Shown here one piece after another: positions 19,372 through 27,874 of a DNA stretch of 64,000 nucleotides. Under the pieces are notes generated by a model. That model was not told where the DNA came from and made no database searches. It saw only the letters and a list, made by a program, of their open reading frames with translations. The translations under genes were made by a program, and so were the position numbers. Source of the stretch: Bradyrhizobium cajani (GTDB taxonomy: Bacteria; Pseudomonadota; Alphaproteobacteria; Rhizobiales; Xanthobacteraceae); assembly GCF_009759665.1 (NCBI RefSeq), contig NZ_WQNE01000021.1:1-64000 (forward strand), read 5' to 3'. Each line of letters starts with the position of its first letter. Position 1 is the first letter of the stretch.

Positions 19372-20666
19372 GCACGCCGTTCACGATCAGCGCGGATTTC
19401 ATCGCCGACCACAACGCGCCGCTCGAAAACGCGACCACCGAAGACTACGACGCCCTGAAGCGCGCACTGGCGCGACAGGGGATCGACGCGGAGGTCCTGG
19501 TGGAGAAGGTCATGGCCTTTGGCGTGGCAATTCCGACCTGGGGCGTCGGCACCGGAGGTACGCGATTTGCCCGCTTTCCGGGGCCGGGTGAGCCGCGCAA
19601 CGTCTTCGAGAAGGTCGATGATTGCGCCGTGATCCAGCGGTTGGCGCGAGCAACCCCGACGATCTCGCCGCACATTCCCTGGGACAAGGTCGACGACTAT
19701 ACCGCCTTGCGCGAACAGGCCGCGGCGCAGGGGCTTGCTTTCGACGCGGTCAACTCCAACACGTTCCAGGATCAGCCGGGGCAAGAGCTTTCGTACAAGT
19801 TCGGCTCGCTGTCGCATACCGATGCGAGTGTGCGCACGCAGGCCATCGCCCACAACGTCGAATGTATTGAGATCGGCCGCAAACTCGGCTCCAAGGCACT
19901 GACCGTCTGGATCGCCGACGGCTCGAACTTTGCCGGCCAATCGAATCTGACCAAAGCGCTCGACCGCTATATCGGCTCGATGCGCGAGATCGTCGCTGCG
20001 CTGCCCACCGACTGGCGGGTGTTCCTTGAGCACAAGCTTTACGAGCCGGCGTTCTACTCGACCGTGATCTCGGACTGGGGCACGAGTTTTGCGGTCGCGC
20101 AGGAGCTCGGGCCCAAGGCGTATTGCCTCATCGATCTCGGCCATCATGCGCCGAACGTGAATATCGAGCAGATCGTGGCCCGGCTCGTTCGCTTCAAAAA
20201 GCTCGCGGGCTTCCATTTCAACGATTCTAAATATGGCGACGACGATCTCGACAGCGGCTCAGTCGAGCCGTTCCGGCTGTTTCTGGTCTTCAACGAGTTG
20301 ATCGACGCTGACCGCCGCAAGGCGGAAGGTTTCGCGCCAGCCTATATGATTGACCAGTCGCACAATGTGACCGATCCGATCGAGAGTTTAGTGCAATCGG
20401 CGATCGAGTTGCAGCGCGCCTATGCGCAGGCGCTAATCGTTGATCGCGCAGCGCTTGAAGCGGCGCAAGAGGCGAATGACGCGCTCGCTGCGCATCTCGA
20501 ATTGAAACGCGCCTTCACCACCGACGTCTCGCCGCTCCTCGCCGTCGCCCGCATGCGGGCCGGCGGGGCGATCGCACCAATCGCGGCCTATCGCGCATCC
20601 AGCTATCGGGCGCGAAAGGCGAGGGAACGTCCCATCGTCGGCGGAACGTCGGCAGGCATCGTCTAG
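19368..20666 (+). CDS. rhaI: L-rhamnose isomerase, rhizobial type (RhaI)
   Basis: This 432-residue protein belongs to the xylose-isomerase-like barrel family used as rhamnose isomerase in rhizobia, distinct from E. coli RhaA. Likely metal and substrate residues lie in FLEHKLYEPAF, LIDLGHHAPN and FHFNDSKYGDDDLDSGS. It converts L-rhamnose to L-rhamnulose ahead of RhaK. The ATG overlaps the rhaD stop (ATGA), indicating coupled translation. A longer frame begins upstream inside rhaD but is not needed. Confidence 0.9.
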   Translation: MSTPFTISADFIADHNAPLENATTEDYDALKRALARQGIDAEVLVEKVMAFGVAIPTWGVGTGGTRFARFPGPGEPRNVFEKVDDCAVIQRLARATPTISPHIPWDKVDDYTALREQAAAQGLAFDAVNSNTFQDQPGQELSYKFGSLSHTDASVRTQAIAHNVECIEIGRKLGSKALTVWIADGSNFAGQSNLTKALDRYIGSMREIVAALPTDWRVFLEHKLYEPAFYSTVISDWGTSFAVAQELGPKAYCLIDLGHHAPNVNIEQIVARLVRFKKLAGFHFNDSKYGDDDLDSGSVEPFRLFLVFNELIDADRRKAEGFAPAYMIDQSHNVTDPIESLVQSAIELQRAYAQALIVDRAALEAAQEANDALAAHLELKRAFTTDVSPLLAVARMRAGGAIAPIAAYRASSYRARKARERPIVGGTSAGIV

Positions 20667-20685
20667 GGAAGTGATCCCTCGTTTT
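20665..20685 (+). terminator. Possible weak terminator after rhaI
   Basis: AGGGA (20665-20669) and TCCCT (20675-20679) make a 5-bp stem with a 5-nt loop, followed by CGTTTTC. It begins within the rhaI stop codon. The stem is short, so termination may be only partial. Confidence 0.4.
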
Positions 20686-20990
20686 CAGGATGGCCGCAAG
20701 CGCGCCAGTGAGTGAACGCAAGAGCGCGTCACCCTAAGCATGATCGCAGGACGTAACGAAGCCTGCGCCTGCTGTCGGCATTGAGGTAGGTTCAATGTGG
20801 ATTGGACAGGCTCGGTCCCGACACTGGTGCGCCGCATCCGGAGACACCAACATCGTCAAGTTCGACCCGGGTGACCAGAACTTGGCGGTCAAGGCCAACA
20901 AATTTCGGCGGCCGCATTGAGCTCGGACCGAACATTTCGGCGCTGGACGTGTACTGGCAGACCGGCTGTGGCGACCTGATCCTCCGTGGG
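20686..20990. other. Gap between convergent rhaI and aldolase; possible decayed coding sequence
   Basis: No intact gene is supported. A small plus-strand frame at 20795-20920 ends in NIVKFDPGDQNLAVKANKF. A different frame directly after it reads GGRIELGPNISALDVYW and continues to about 21000. The two read as one protein-like segment broken by a frameshift. No family was recognised, so this is only a hint of a remnant gene. Confidence 0.3.
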
Positions 20991-22031
20991 TCAGTCGGTT
21001 CCGCGATTTGCGGTCAGTTGCTGGCGATACCACTCGGCATCCCAATTCACCAACGCGGACTCATTGTTCTGAGTTAGGTAGCGGACCTGCGCAGTGAGAG
21101 GCAAACGGCAGGTCACCAGGGCGAGACAGCTCAGCATCGCCTCGGCGCCGTCGCCTGCATCCTTGCGAACGACGCAACCAAGGCCTGGAATGAGTAGCGC
21201 GGCCGGGTGCGGCGGCCCGTCCGTCCGCGCTCGCGATGTCAGGGCGCGAAGATCCTCGCCTCGTTCCAGCACGGGTAAGCCCGGACCGAGGAAGACCACA
21301 TGATCCGGATAGAGCGAACCGCTGGTCGCAATCGCGCGGCTGTAAGGATCGATAGCGACGCTATGGCATTGCGGGTCCTTTGGCAGGCGATACGCCGTGC
21401 CAGCGCAGATTGAGCGAAGCGCGCCTTGATCCGGGGGAATTGTGGAGCGTGGCGCAAGCGCAAGGCGCCTCTCGACCTCGTCCACCAGCGCCTCCGCCGC
21501 AGCGCTGGTCTCGGCGCCGACCACCAGCCCGTGATTGCCGAGGACCAGCACATCCACCTTGTCCTGTGCCAGCGCGTCGTTCACGACCTTGGCCAGCGGC
21601 AGTCCCGGATGGTGATAGTCCAGCCAGCGCCAGGCCAGTCCCTCCAGTCGCTTCGCAAATTCCTCCTGCGCATCGCTCCGCACGGCCCATGCAATGGTGT
21701 TGACCGAATGCACATGCAGCACGACTGTGTGCGGCATCAGCGCGTGTAGCGAGGTCTCGATCGAGGCGCGCAAGGCCGTGGCCGCGCCGGGCGCGAGGGG
21801 AACTCGTTCGTCGCCTTGCGCGAGCGCCGCGCGCGCCGCGCCGAGCGATACCGGCACGAAGATGTCCTTGTGCTCGGCATCCGCAAGCCAGGTGCCGGAG
21901 GCCTTTACCCAGAGCAGGTCATCCTGCTTGATCGAGGAGTTGCCGCCGGCGCCCTGCACCAGCAGAATGTTGCGGCCGACGCGCGCCGACATACGACGAA
22001 GCTCGTGGAGCAAGGCAAGTTGCTGTTGCAT
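20991..22031 (-). CDS. Class II aldolase/adducin family protein
   Basis: This 346-residue protein has the class II aldolase fold. It shows GAGGNSSIKQDDLLWVKASG near the N-terminus, zinc-site HVHSVNTIAW, then LGNHGLVVGAETS. A C-terminal part of about 120 residues repeats aldolase-like features and may be regulatory or structural. It probably cleaves or epimerises a ketose phosphate made by the kinase encoded just upstream. The ATG at 22031 gives MQQQLALLHELRRMSARVG, with GAGAGG upstream. It is the last gene of the leftward kinase-HAD-aldolase operon, 10 bp after the HAD gene. Substrate unknown. Confidence 0.8.
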   Translation of the reverse strand: MQQQLALLHELRRMSARVGRNILLVQGAGGNSSIKQDDLLWVKASGTWLADAEHKDIFVPVSLGAARAALAQGDERVPLAPGAATALRASIETSLHALMPHTVVLHVHSVNTIAWAVRSDAQEEFAKRLEGLAWRWLDYHHPGLPLAKVVNDALAQDKVDVLVLGNHGLVVGAETSAAAEALVDEVERRLALAPRSTIPPDQGALRSICAGTAYRLPKDPQCHSVAIDPYSRAIATSGSLYPDHVVFLGPGLPVLERGEDLRALTSRARTDGPPHPAALLIPGLGCVVRKDAGDGAEAMLSCLALVTCRLPLTAQVRYLTQNNESALVNWDAEWYRQQLTANRGTD

Positions 22032-22041
22032 CGCACGCCTC

Positions 22042-22905
22042 TCACCAGGCCAGATGGTCCATCGTCCAGTGCGGCGTCGGCACATCCGCGCCGGGCGGTC
22101 TTCGTACCAATTCACCGGGGCCAGTCCGCGTCTCGTCCCGGTGCACGCCGGACCTGAGCAGAAGCGTCAGCATGCCCGCACGACGGGCGCCTGCAACGTC
22201 ATGGTCAAGGCTGTCGCCGATCATCAGGACGCGCGCCGGGTCCGGCTGCCCCAGCCGTTCGAGCGCCGCTGCAAAGATAGGCGCGTGCGGCTTGCCGACA
22301 TAGGCCACATGACCGCCCAGCGTCTCGTAGAAGCGGGCCAACGCACCGGGCGCAGGGATCAATCCGGAGACGCCGAACATCGCGAGGTCGGGATTTGCGC
22401 ACAGCATCGGCAGTCCACGCGCCGAGGCGTCCGTCAGGCGGGCGCGCCAGTGTTCCGGCTCGGCGACGGCATCGTCGAGGCCCGCGAGCAGGATGAAGTC
22501 GGCCGTCCCGAAATCGGTCACGACAGCGAGGTCGAGCCCATCGACGATCGCATGGTCGCCGCCACGTGCGATCAGCAGGCAGGTGTGGCCGAGCGCGGTA
22601 AATGGCTTCTGCGCGCGCGCTTTCAGGCCGCGCCAGGTGACCTCGCCCGACGTCAGGATGCCGTCATAGGCGTGCGGTGGAAGGCCGAGCGAGGTAAGCC
22701 GCACCGCATTGCTGCTCGCGCGCTTGCCGGAGTTGGAGAGGACAAGGACGCGCTTGCCGGCCTGGCGCAGCCGCGCGACGCAGTCGCGCGCCAGCGGAAA
22801 TATCGCCTGGCCTTCGTGCAGCGTGCCCCATTGATCGAGCAGTACGTGATCGAAGCGGCCTGCGATCGCGCCGAGACCGTCGATATCGACCGTGTCGGGC
22901 ATCAT
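22042..22905 (-). CDS. HAD-superfamily class IIA (NagD-like) hydrolase-like protein
   Basis: This 287-residue protein matches the alphaproteobacterial class IIA HAD group. Motif I is DQWGTLHEG (D24), motif II LVLSNSGKR, and motif III/IV KPHAPIFAAALERLG followed by GDSLDHDVAGARRAG. The usual second aspartate of motif I is replaced by W26; as I recall this is common in the group, and it leaves phosphatase activity uncertain. ATG at 22905 overlaps the kinase stop codon (ATGA), so it is translationally coupled to the sugar kinase. It may act on a phosphorylated intermediate or remove a dead-end phosphate ester. Confidence 0.8.
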   Translation of the reverse strand: MMPDTVDIDGLGAIAGRFDHVLLDQWGTLHEGQAIFPLARDCVARLRQAGKRVLVLSNSGKRASSNAVRLTSLGLPPHAYDGILTSGEVTWRGLKARAQKPFTALGHTCLLIARGGDHAIVDGLDLAVVTDFGTADFILLAGLDDAVAEPEHWRARLTDASARGLPMLCANPDLAMFGVSGLIPAPGALARFYETLGGHVAYVGKPHAPIFAAALERLGQPDPARVLMIGDSLDHDVAGARRAGMLTLLLRSGVHRDETRTGPGELVRRPPGADVPTPHWTMDHLAW

Positions 22906-24179
22906 GGCGGGCCACCTCGCAAGGCCAATAGCGCAGTACCGTAGCTTGCCTCCGTCTCCTCGGCGACGGTCACGGGAACGTTGAGCGCGCGCCGCCTGAT
23001 CTCGGTCCAGGCCGCGTTCTTCGCACCGCCGCCGATGCTGATGACGCGCCGTAACGTCGGCGCTCCGAGCTCGGCGAGCCGCCGATAGGCAAGCGCTTCG
23101 ACCCCCGCGATGCCTTCGAGGAGCCCCTGGAAGAAGCGATGGTCGTCCGCCGGGCGTGGCGTGACCCTTGCCGGCAATGCCGGATCGGCAATCGGAAAGC
23201 GCTCGCCGGGTTTGGGCAGGGGATAGTAGTCGAGCCCGGTCGGCGTTTCCGGGCGCAATTGCGGCGTCAGCCGCTCCATGTCGCCGGCCGTGAAATGGGC
23301 CAGCAGCGCTCCACCGCCAGAATTGGAGGCGCCGCCCGCGAGCCAACGTTCGCCAAGTCGGTGCGAATAGACGCCTTGATTTGCGGCGAAGATCGGCCCT
23401 GTCGTGAGCAGTTTCACGACCAGCGTCGTGCCGAGCGAGGTGACGGCATCGCCGGGCGTATCGGCGCGCGTCGCAATGAAGGCGGCGACACCGTCGGTGG
23501 TGCCGGCAGCGATGCGCGCTGCTGGGCACAGGCCAAGCGTCGCTGCAATCTTCTGGTCGATATCCGCAAAGGGTGTTCCCGGCACCAGCACCGTCGGCAG
23601 CAACTCGCGAGACACGCCGAGATCGTCGAGCCAGGTCGGCCAGGCGCGTGTCACCGGATCGTAGCCGAGCTTCAGGACATTATTCTCGTCGCTGATGCCG
23701 TGATGTCCGGCCAGGCGACCGGCGATCCAGTCGGCCTGATGCACGGCGAAGCGCGCTCGGCTGGCCTCGCTGCGACCGGACAGATACAGCAGCTTCGCCA
23801 GCGCGCTGCTCGCGCCATGCGCTCCGCTATGCGCCGGCGCCACCGCCGCAATGCGTGCGGCCTCTGTTGCCGCGCGCGCGTCATTGTACATAAGACCCGG
23901 CGTGCAGGGCCGGCCCGCGGCATCAATCATCAGGAGGGTGCCTGACGTGCCGTCGACGCAAACGCGATCGACCGCCCGGAGATCGACACCGCAGCCGAGC
24001 TTGCGGATAGCGATCGCCGTCGCATCCCACCAGAGTTCCGGATCCTGATCGATGGCGTTGCCGTCTTGCCGGGGCGGGGGAAGGGGCGCCGATTCCATTC
24101 CGAGCATGCCGCGTGCATCGACGGCGCAGGCGCGTACGCCGCCGGTTCCAACGTCGATGCCGAGGAACACGCCTGCCAT
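22902..24179 (-). CDS. FGGY-family carbohydrate kinase
   Basis: This 425-residue FGGY kinase has LGIDVGTGGVRACAVD at the N-terminus, VDGTSGTLLMID with a following LMYNDARA, AAGTTDGVAAFIATRA, and the C-terminal GGGAKNAAWTEIRRR adenosine loop. The VDGTSGT and YND features recall the D-ribulokinase-like (XK-1/SePSK) branch rather than xylulokinase or glycerol kinase, so a C5 ketose is a fair guess. It heads the leftward operon and is divergent from the SorC-type regulator. The ATG start has no competing upstream start. Confidence 0.82.
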   Translation of the reverse strand: MAGVFLGIDVGTGGVRACAVDARGMLGMESAPLPPPRQDGNAIDQDPELWWDATAIAIRKLGCGVDLRAVDRVCVDGTSGTLLMIDAAGRPCTPGLMYNDARAATEAARIAAVAPAHSGAHGASSALAKLLYLSGRSEASRARFAVHQADWIAGRLAGHHGISDENNVLKLGYDPVTRAWPTWLDDLGVSRELLPTVLVPGTPFADIDQKIAATLGLCPAARIAAGTTDGVAAFIATRADTPGDAVTSLGTTLVVKLLTTGPIFAANQGVYSHRLGERWLAGGASNSGGGALLAHFTAGDMERLTPQLRPETPTGLDYYPLPKPGERFPIADPALPARVTPRPADDHRFFQGLLEGIAGVEALAYRRLAELGAPTLRRVISIGGGAKNAAWTEIRRRALNVPVTVAEETEASYGTALLALRGGPP

Positions 24180-24337
24180 TCGACCTCCACAGCGTCAGCG
24201 ACACGCGCGCAGCAAGATTGCACCGCAGCACGTTTGGGGGATTGACGTTCCAATCCGCCTCTGCAATTTTTTGCAAGACGTGAAGAAAATTGCAAGCGGG
24301 CTTTTCCGGCGTGGCGATACCTTCCGACAGGCTGCCG
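24180..24337. promoter_or_regulatory. Divergent control region with TTGCA/TGCAA half-sites
   Basis: This gap separates the FGGY kinase and the SorC-type regulator. It holds several TTGCA-type half-sites: TTGCA at 24218-24222, the inverted pair TGCAA-TTTT-TTGCA at 24262-24275, and TTGCAAG again at 24290-24296, 19 bp after the TTGCAAG at 24271. The cluster of an inverted repeat plus spaced direct copies fits an operator for an oligomeric SorC-family regulator. Assignment is by position only. Confidence 0.5.
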
Positions 24338-25351
24338 ATGGTTGACGGTGAGGCGTCGCTCGCAACGCGCGCGGCGTGGCTGTATTTCGCCGCAGGGCTG
24401 ACCCAGTCCGAGGTCGCCGACCGCCTCAACATCCAGAGCACCAAGGCGCATCGGCTGATCGCGCGGGCGAGCCGCGAGGGCATGATCCGCGTCTTCGTCG
24501 AAGGGCCGGTGGCTGAATGCGTCGCGCTGGAGAACACGCTGGTCGAGCGCTACGGCCTTGCCTTCTGCCGCGTCGCGCCCGATCTCGGCGAGGGCGACCT
24601 GCCGCTCAGGGCCCTGGCCCTCGAAGGCGCGAGCTTCCTGCGGCAGATCCTTGAGCGCGGCGAGGACAAGATCATCGGCGTCGGCCATGGCCGCACGCTG
24701 GCGGCGGTGGTCGAGCAGTTGCCGCAGACGCCGGCGCGCGGGGTGCAATTCGTTTCTTTGCTCGGCGGCTTGACGCGGAAATTTGCCGCCAATCCGTTCG
24801 ACGTCATTCACCGGCTGGCGGAACGCACCGGGGCGGAGGCCTATCTGCTGCCCGTGCCGGTGTTCGCCAATTCGGTCGCCGACCGCGCCGTGCTGATGCA
24901 GCAATACGGCATCGCGGACGTGTTCGCGCTCGCGCGCAAGGCTTCGCTCCTGTTCGTCGGCATCGGGCAGATCCATGCCGAGGGCTTCTTGGTCTCGAGC
25001 GGCATGATCAGGCCGGACGAGGTCGTCGAACTGAAGCGCGCCGGTGCCTGCGCCGACCTGCTCGGACATTTCTTCAACGCCGATGGTGAGCTGCTGGACA
25101 TCGATCTGTCGGCGCGCGCGACCTCGATGGAGGCGGCAGAGCTCAGGAAACACCGCATCGTCGCCATCGGCGGCGGGCTCGCCAAGGTGACGGCGCTGCG
25201 CGCGGTGCTGCGCAGCCGTCTCCTGCACGGTCTCATCATCGACGAGGTGACCGCTCAGGCCCTCGCAACGGACAAGCCGGAGGTGACATCCGGCAGGGAC
25301 AAGAACAACAAGACCAAGAATAAGGGTCAGAAGGGAAGTAAACGCGCATAA
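24338..25351 (+). CDS. SorC/DeoR-type sugar-binding transcriptional regulator (EryD-like)
   Basis: This 337-residue protein has an N-terminal helix-turn-helix (LTQSEVADRLNIQSTKAHRLIARASREG) and a C-terminal sugar-binding domain with HGRTLAAVVEQLP, FVSLLGG, and GGGLAKVTALRAVLRS. This layout is that of the SorC family, which includes the erythritol regulator EryD. The ATG at 24338 is preferred, although a GTG at 24311 is possible; starts further up would run into the operator-like repeats. The basic tail (about 20 residues rich in K and N) is not part of the conserved domain. It lies between two divergent catabolic operons and probably controls both, responding to a phosphorylated sugar. Confidence 0.83.
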   Translation: MVDGEASLATRAAWLYFAAGLTQSEVADRLNIQSTKAHRLIARASREGMIRVFVEGPVAECVALENTLVERYGLAFCRVAPDLGEGDLPLRALALEGASFLRQILERGEDKIIGVGHGRTLAAVVEQLPQTPARGVQFVSLLGGLTRKFAANPFDVIHRLAERTGAEAYLLPVPVFANSVADRAVLMQQYGIADVFALARKASLLFVGIGQIHAEGFLVSSGMIRPDEVVELKRAGACADLLGHFFNADGELLDIDLSARATSMEAAELRKHRIVAIGGGLAKVTALRAVLRSRLLHGLIIDEVTAQALATDKPEVTSGRDKNNKTKNKGQKGSKRA

Positions 25352-25364
25352 CGGGAGGTAACCC

Positions 25365-26804
25365 ATGTACGATCGCGAGAAGAATCTGTTCGACTCCTAC
25401 GCCGCCAAACGCATTAGCCGGCGTGATCTGCTGGATGGTGCCGCCAAGCTCGGCATCGCCGGCGTTGCCGCCAACTCGGCCTACGTCGCCGCGATGTCGC
25501 GGGCCATGGCGGCGGACTTCAACTGGAAGGCCTATAGCGGCAAGACCGTCAAGCTGCTGTTGAACAAGCATCCGTACGTCGATGCGATGATCGGCGATAT
25601 CGAAGCCTTCAAGACGCTCACGGGGATGAACGTTGCCTACGACATCTTCCCGGAGGACGTCTATTTCGACAAGGTGACGGCGGCGCTCTCCTCGAAATCG
25701 GACCAGTACGACGCCTTCATGACCGGCGCCTACATGACCTGGACCTACGGTCCGGCCGGCTGGATCGAGGATCTCAACGCCTACATCAAGGATCCTGCCA
25801 AGACCAACCCCGCCTTTGCCTGGGACGACGTGCTGCCAGGCCTTCGTTCCTCGACGGCATGGGACGGCGTTGCCGGCTCCGAGCTCGGCTCGGGCAAGGC
25901 CAAGCAGTGGTGCATCCCGTGGGGATATGAACTCAACAACATCGCCTACAACCGCAACATCTTCGACAAGGTCGGCGTCAAGCCGCCGAAGAATCTCGAC
26001 GAGATGCTGGATGTGGCCGCGAAGATTACCAAGGACGCGGGCGGGCCTTACGGCGTCGGCGTTCGCGGCTCGCGATCCTGGGCCACGATCCATCCCGGCT
26101 TCCTCTCGGCCTACTCGAATTTCGGCCAGAAGGACTTCGTGATGGAGGGCGGCAAGCTGAAGGCCGCCATGAACACCAAGGCCTCGAAGGAGTTCCACGA
26201 GAAATGGGTCAAGATGATCCAGGCTTCGGGTCCGAAGAACTGGTCGACCTACACCTGGTATCAGGTCGGCACGGATCTCGGCGCCGGCGCTTCCGGCATG
26301 ATCTTCGACGCCGATATTCTCGGCTACTTCATGAACGGCGGCGAGAACAAGGAGAGGGGCCATCTCGGCTATGCGCCGTTTGCCGCGAACCCGGCCGCCA
26401 AGGCACCGACGCCCAATGTCTGGATCTGGTCGCTCGCTCTCTCCAGCTTCTCCAAGCAGAAGGACGCGGCCTGGCTGTTCATGCAGTGGGCGGCTTCGAC
26501 CGAGCACGATCTTTTCGGGGCCCGCAAGATGGACTTCGTCAATCCGGTGCGCGCGTCGGTGTGGAAGGACAGCGAATTCCGCGACCGCATCGCGAAATCC
26601 TATCCGGGCTATCTCGAACAGCATGATGTGTCGTCGCCGGGCGCCAAGATCTACTTCACGGCCCAGCCCCTGTTCTTCGACCTGACGACGGAATGGGCCG
26701 CCTCGCTGCAGAAGATGGTGGCCAAAGAGGTTAGCGTCGACGAGGGGCTCGACAAGCTCGCCGACAGCATCAACCGCCAGCTCAAGCAGGCAGGCCTCGG
26801 TTAG
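25365..26804 (+). CDS. Extracellular substrate-binding protein of a CUT1-type sugar/polyol ABC transporter
   Basis: This 479-residue protein has a twin-arginine-like leader, ISRRDLLDGAAKLGIAG, near residues 18-34, followed by an AxA-type cleavage region near AMAA (about residue 50). The mature part resembles SBP_bac_1 proteins: SSKSDQYDAFMTGAYMTW, a WCIPWGYELNNIAYNRNIFDKV hinge, and an aromatic-rich C-terminal lobe. It should bind the sugar or polyol in the periplasm, possibly exported folded through Tat. A strong GGGAGG ribosome site precedes the ATG. It opens the rightward transport operon, 13 bp after the regulator gene, and a stable hairpin follows it. Confidence 0.87.
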   Translation: MYDREKNLFDSYAAKRISRRDLLDGAAKLGIAGVAANSAYVAAMSRAMAADFNWKAYSGKTVKLLLNKHPYVDAMIGDIEAFKTLTGMNVAYDIFPEDVYFDKVTAALSSKSDQYDAFMTGAYMTWTYGPAGWIEDLNAYIKDPAKTNPAFAWDDVLPGLRSSTAWDGVAGSELGSGKAKQWCIPWGYELNNIAYNRNIFDKVGVKPPKNLDEMLDVAAKITKDAGGPYGVGVRGSRSWATIHPGFLSAYSNFGQKDFVMEGGKLKAAMNTKASKEFHEKWVKMIQASGPKNWSTYTWYQVGTDLGAGASGMIFDADILGYFMNGGENKERGHLGYAPFAANPAAKAPTPNVWIWSLALSSFSKQKDAAWLFMQWAASTEHDLFGARKMDFVNPVRASVWKDSEFRDRIAKSYPGYLEQHDVSSPGAKIYFTAQPLFFDLTTEWAASLQKMVAKEVSVDEGLDKLADSINRQLKQAGLG

Positions 26805-26824
26805 ACTGCCTCGCATGACGCCTT

Positions 26825-26852
26825 GCGTGGCGCCGATTCCTCCGCGCCACGC
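26825..26852 (+). terminator. Strong hairpin after the binding-protein gene
   Basis: GCGTGGCGC (26825-26833) and GCGCCACGC (26844-26852) form a perfect 9-bp GC-rich stem with a 10-nt loop, 20 bp after the stop codon. No T-tract follows. It likely stabilises the binding-protein message or limits read-through to the permease genes. Confidence 0.5.
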
Positions 26853-26925
26853 CAACCCGCCGGTTCGGAACGCCTACCCGATCCGGGCCGGCGGTGTTGA
26901 AGCCAACGCGTGATCCCGTATCATC

Positions 26926-27858
26926 ATGAGCATGGTCCAGCTATCCCAGACAAATGTGCTTCCGCGCCGCACGACGAGGCTGCGCGGGCGCATGCTGCCT
27001 TACCTGCTGAGCCTGCCGGCTCTGCTCGTCTGCATCGCCATCCTCGTCCCTTTCGTGACCGCGGCGGTCTATTCGCTCCAGCGCTACCGGCTGAATCTGC
27101 CGTACCTGCGCGGCTTCATCGGGGTCGACAATTACATCGACTTCCTCTCCGACCCCGCCTTTTGGAACACGCTTCGCATCTCGCTCACCTATACCGCGCT
27201 GACGGTGGTTCTCGAACTGCTGCTCGGCCTCGGCATAGCTTTGCTGCTGCGGCGTCCGACCCGATTTCACAATGCAGTGTCGATCGTCCTGCTTCTGCCG
27301 CTGATGACCGCACCTGCCATCGCCGCGCTGATGTGGAAGCTCATGACCAACCCGAGCTTCGGCATCCTGTCCTATCTCGTGAGCCTGTTCGGCGTGCATG
27401 ACTTCAAATGGGCATCCGATCCGTCCAGCGCGTTGTTCACCGTGGTTCTGGTCGACATGTGGGTCTACACGCCCTTCATCATGATCCTGCTTCTCGCTGG
27501 GTTGCGCTCGCTGCCGCGGCAGCCGTTCGAGGCGGCGGCGCTCGATGGCGTGCCTTCAAGTTTCGTGTTTTTCCGCATCACGCTGCCGATGCTCGCGCCC
27601 TACATCATCACGGCCTCGCTGTTCCGCTTGCTCGATTCAATCCAGCAATTCGACATCATCTACGCGATGACACAGGGCGGCCCGGGCGATCGGCTCATGG
27701 TGTTCCAAGTCCAAGCCTACCTCGAATTCTTCCAGTACACCAATGTCGGCCGTTCGGCGGCGTTACTGATGATCCTGTGGCTGATCACCAATATCCTGTC
27801 GAACATCTTCATCAAGAACTGGTTGCGGCTGCGGGCGCGCGCCCACGGCCACGCCTAA
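26926..27858 (+). CDS. ABC transporter permease (MalF-like)
   Basis: This 310-residue inner-membrane protein has six predicted membrane segments and the BPD_transp_1 signature loop EAAALDGVPSSFVFFRITLPML, which docks to the ATPase. It is the first of two permeases of a CUT1-type importer. ATG at 26926 is used; a second in-frame ATG two codons downstream is equally possible. It lies between the binding-protein gene and the MalG-like permease gene. Confidence 0.88.
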   Translation: MSMVQLSQTNVLPRRTTRLRGRMLPYLLSLPALLVCIAILVPFVTAAVYSLQRYRLNLPYLRGFIGVDNYIDFLSDPAFWNTLRISLTYTALTVVLELLLGLGIALLLRRPTRFHNAVSIVLLLPLMTAPAIAALMWKLMTNPSFGILSYLVSLFGVHDFKWASDPSSALFTVVLVDMWVYTPFIMILLLAGLRSLPRQPFEAAALDGVPSSFVFFRITLPMLAPYIITASLFRLLDSIQQFDIIYAMTQGGPGDRLMVFQVQAYLEFFQYTNVGRSAALLMILWLITNILSNIFIKNWLRLRARAHGHA

Positions 27859-27874
27859 GGGAGGAGAGGCGGAG

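Noticed and set aside
25236..26855. Minus-strand open frame of 539 residues opposite the binding-protein gene
   Set aside because: The plus-strand protein has clear family features and a strong ribosome site; the antisense frame has none.
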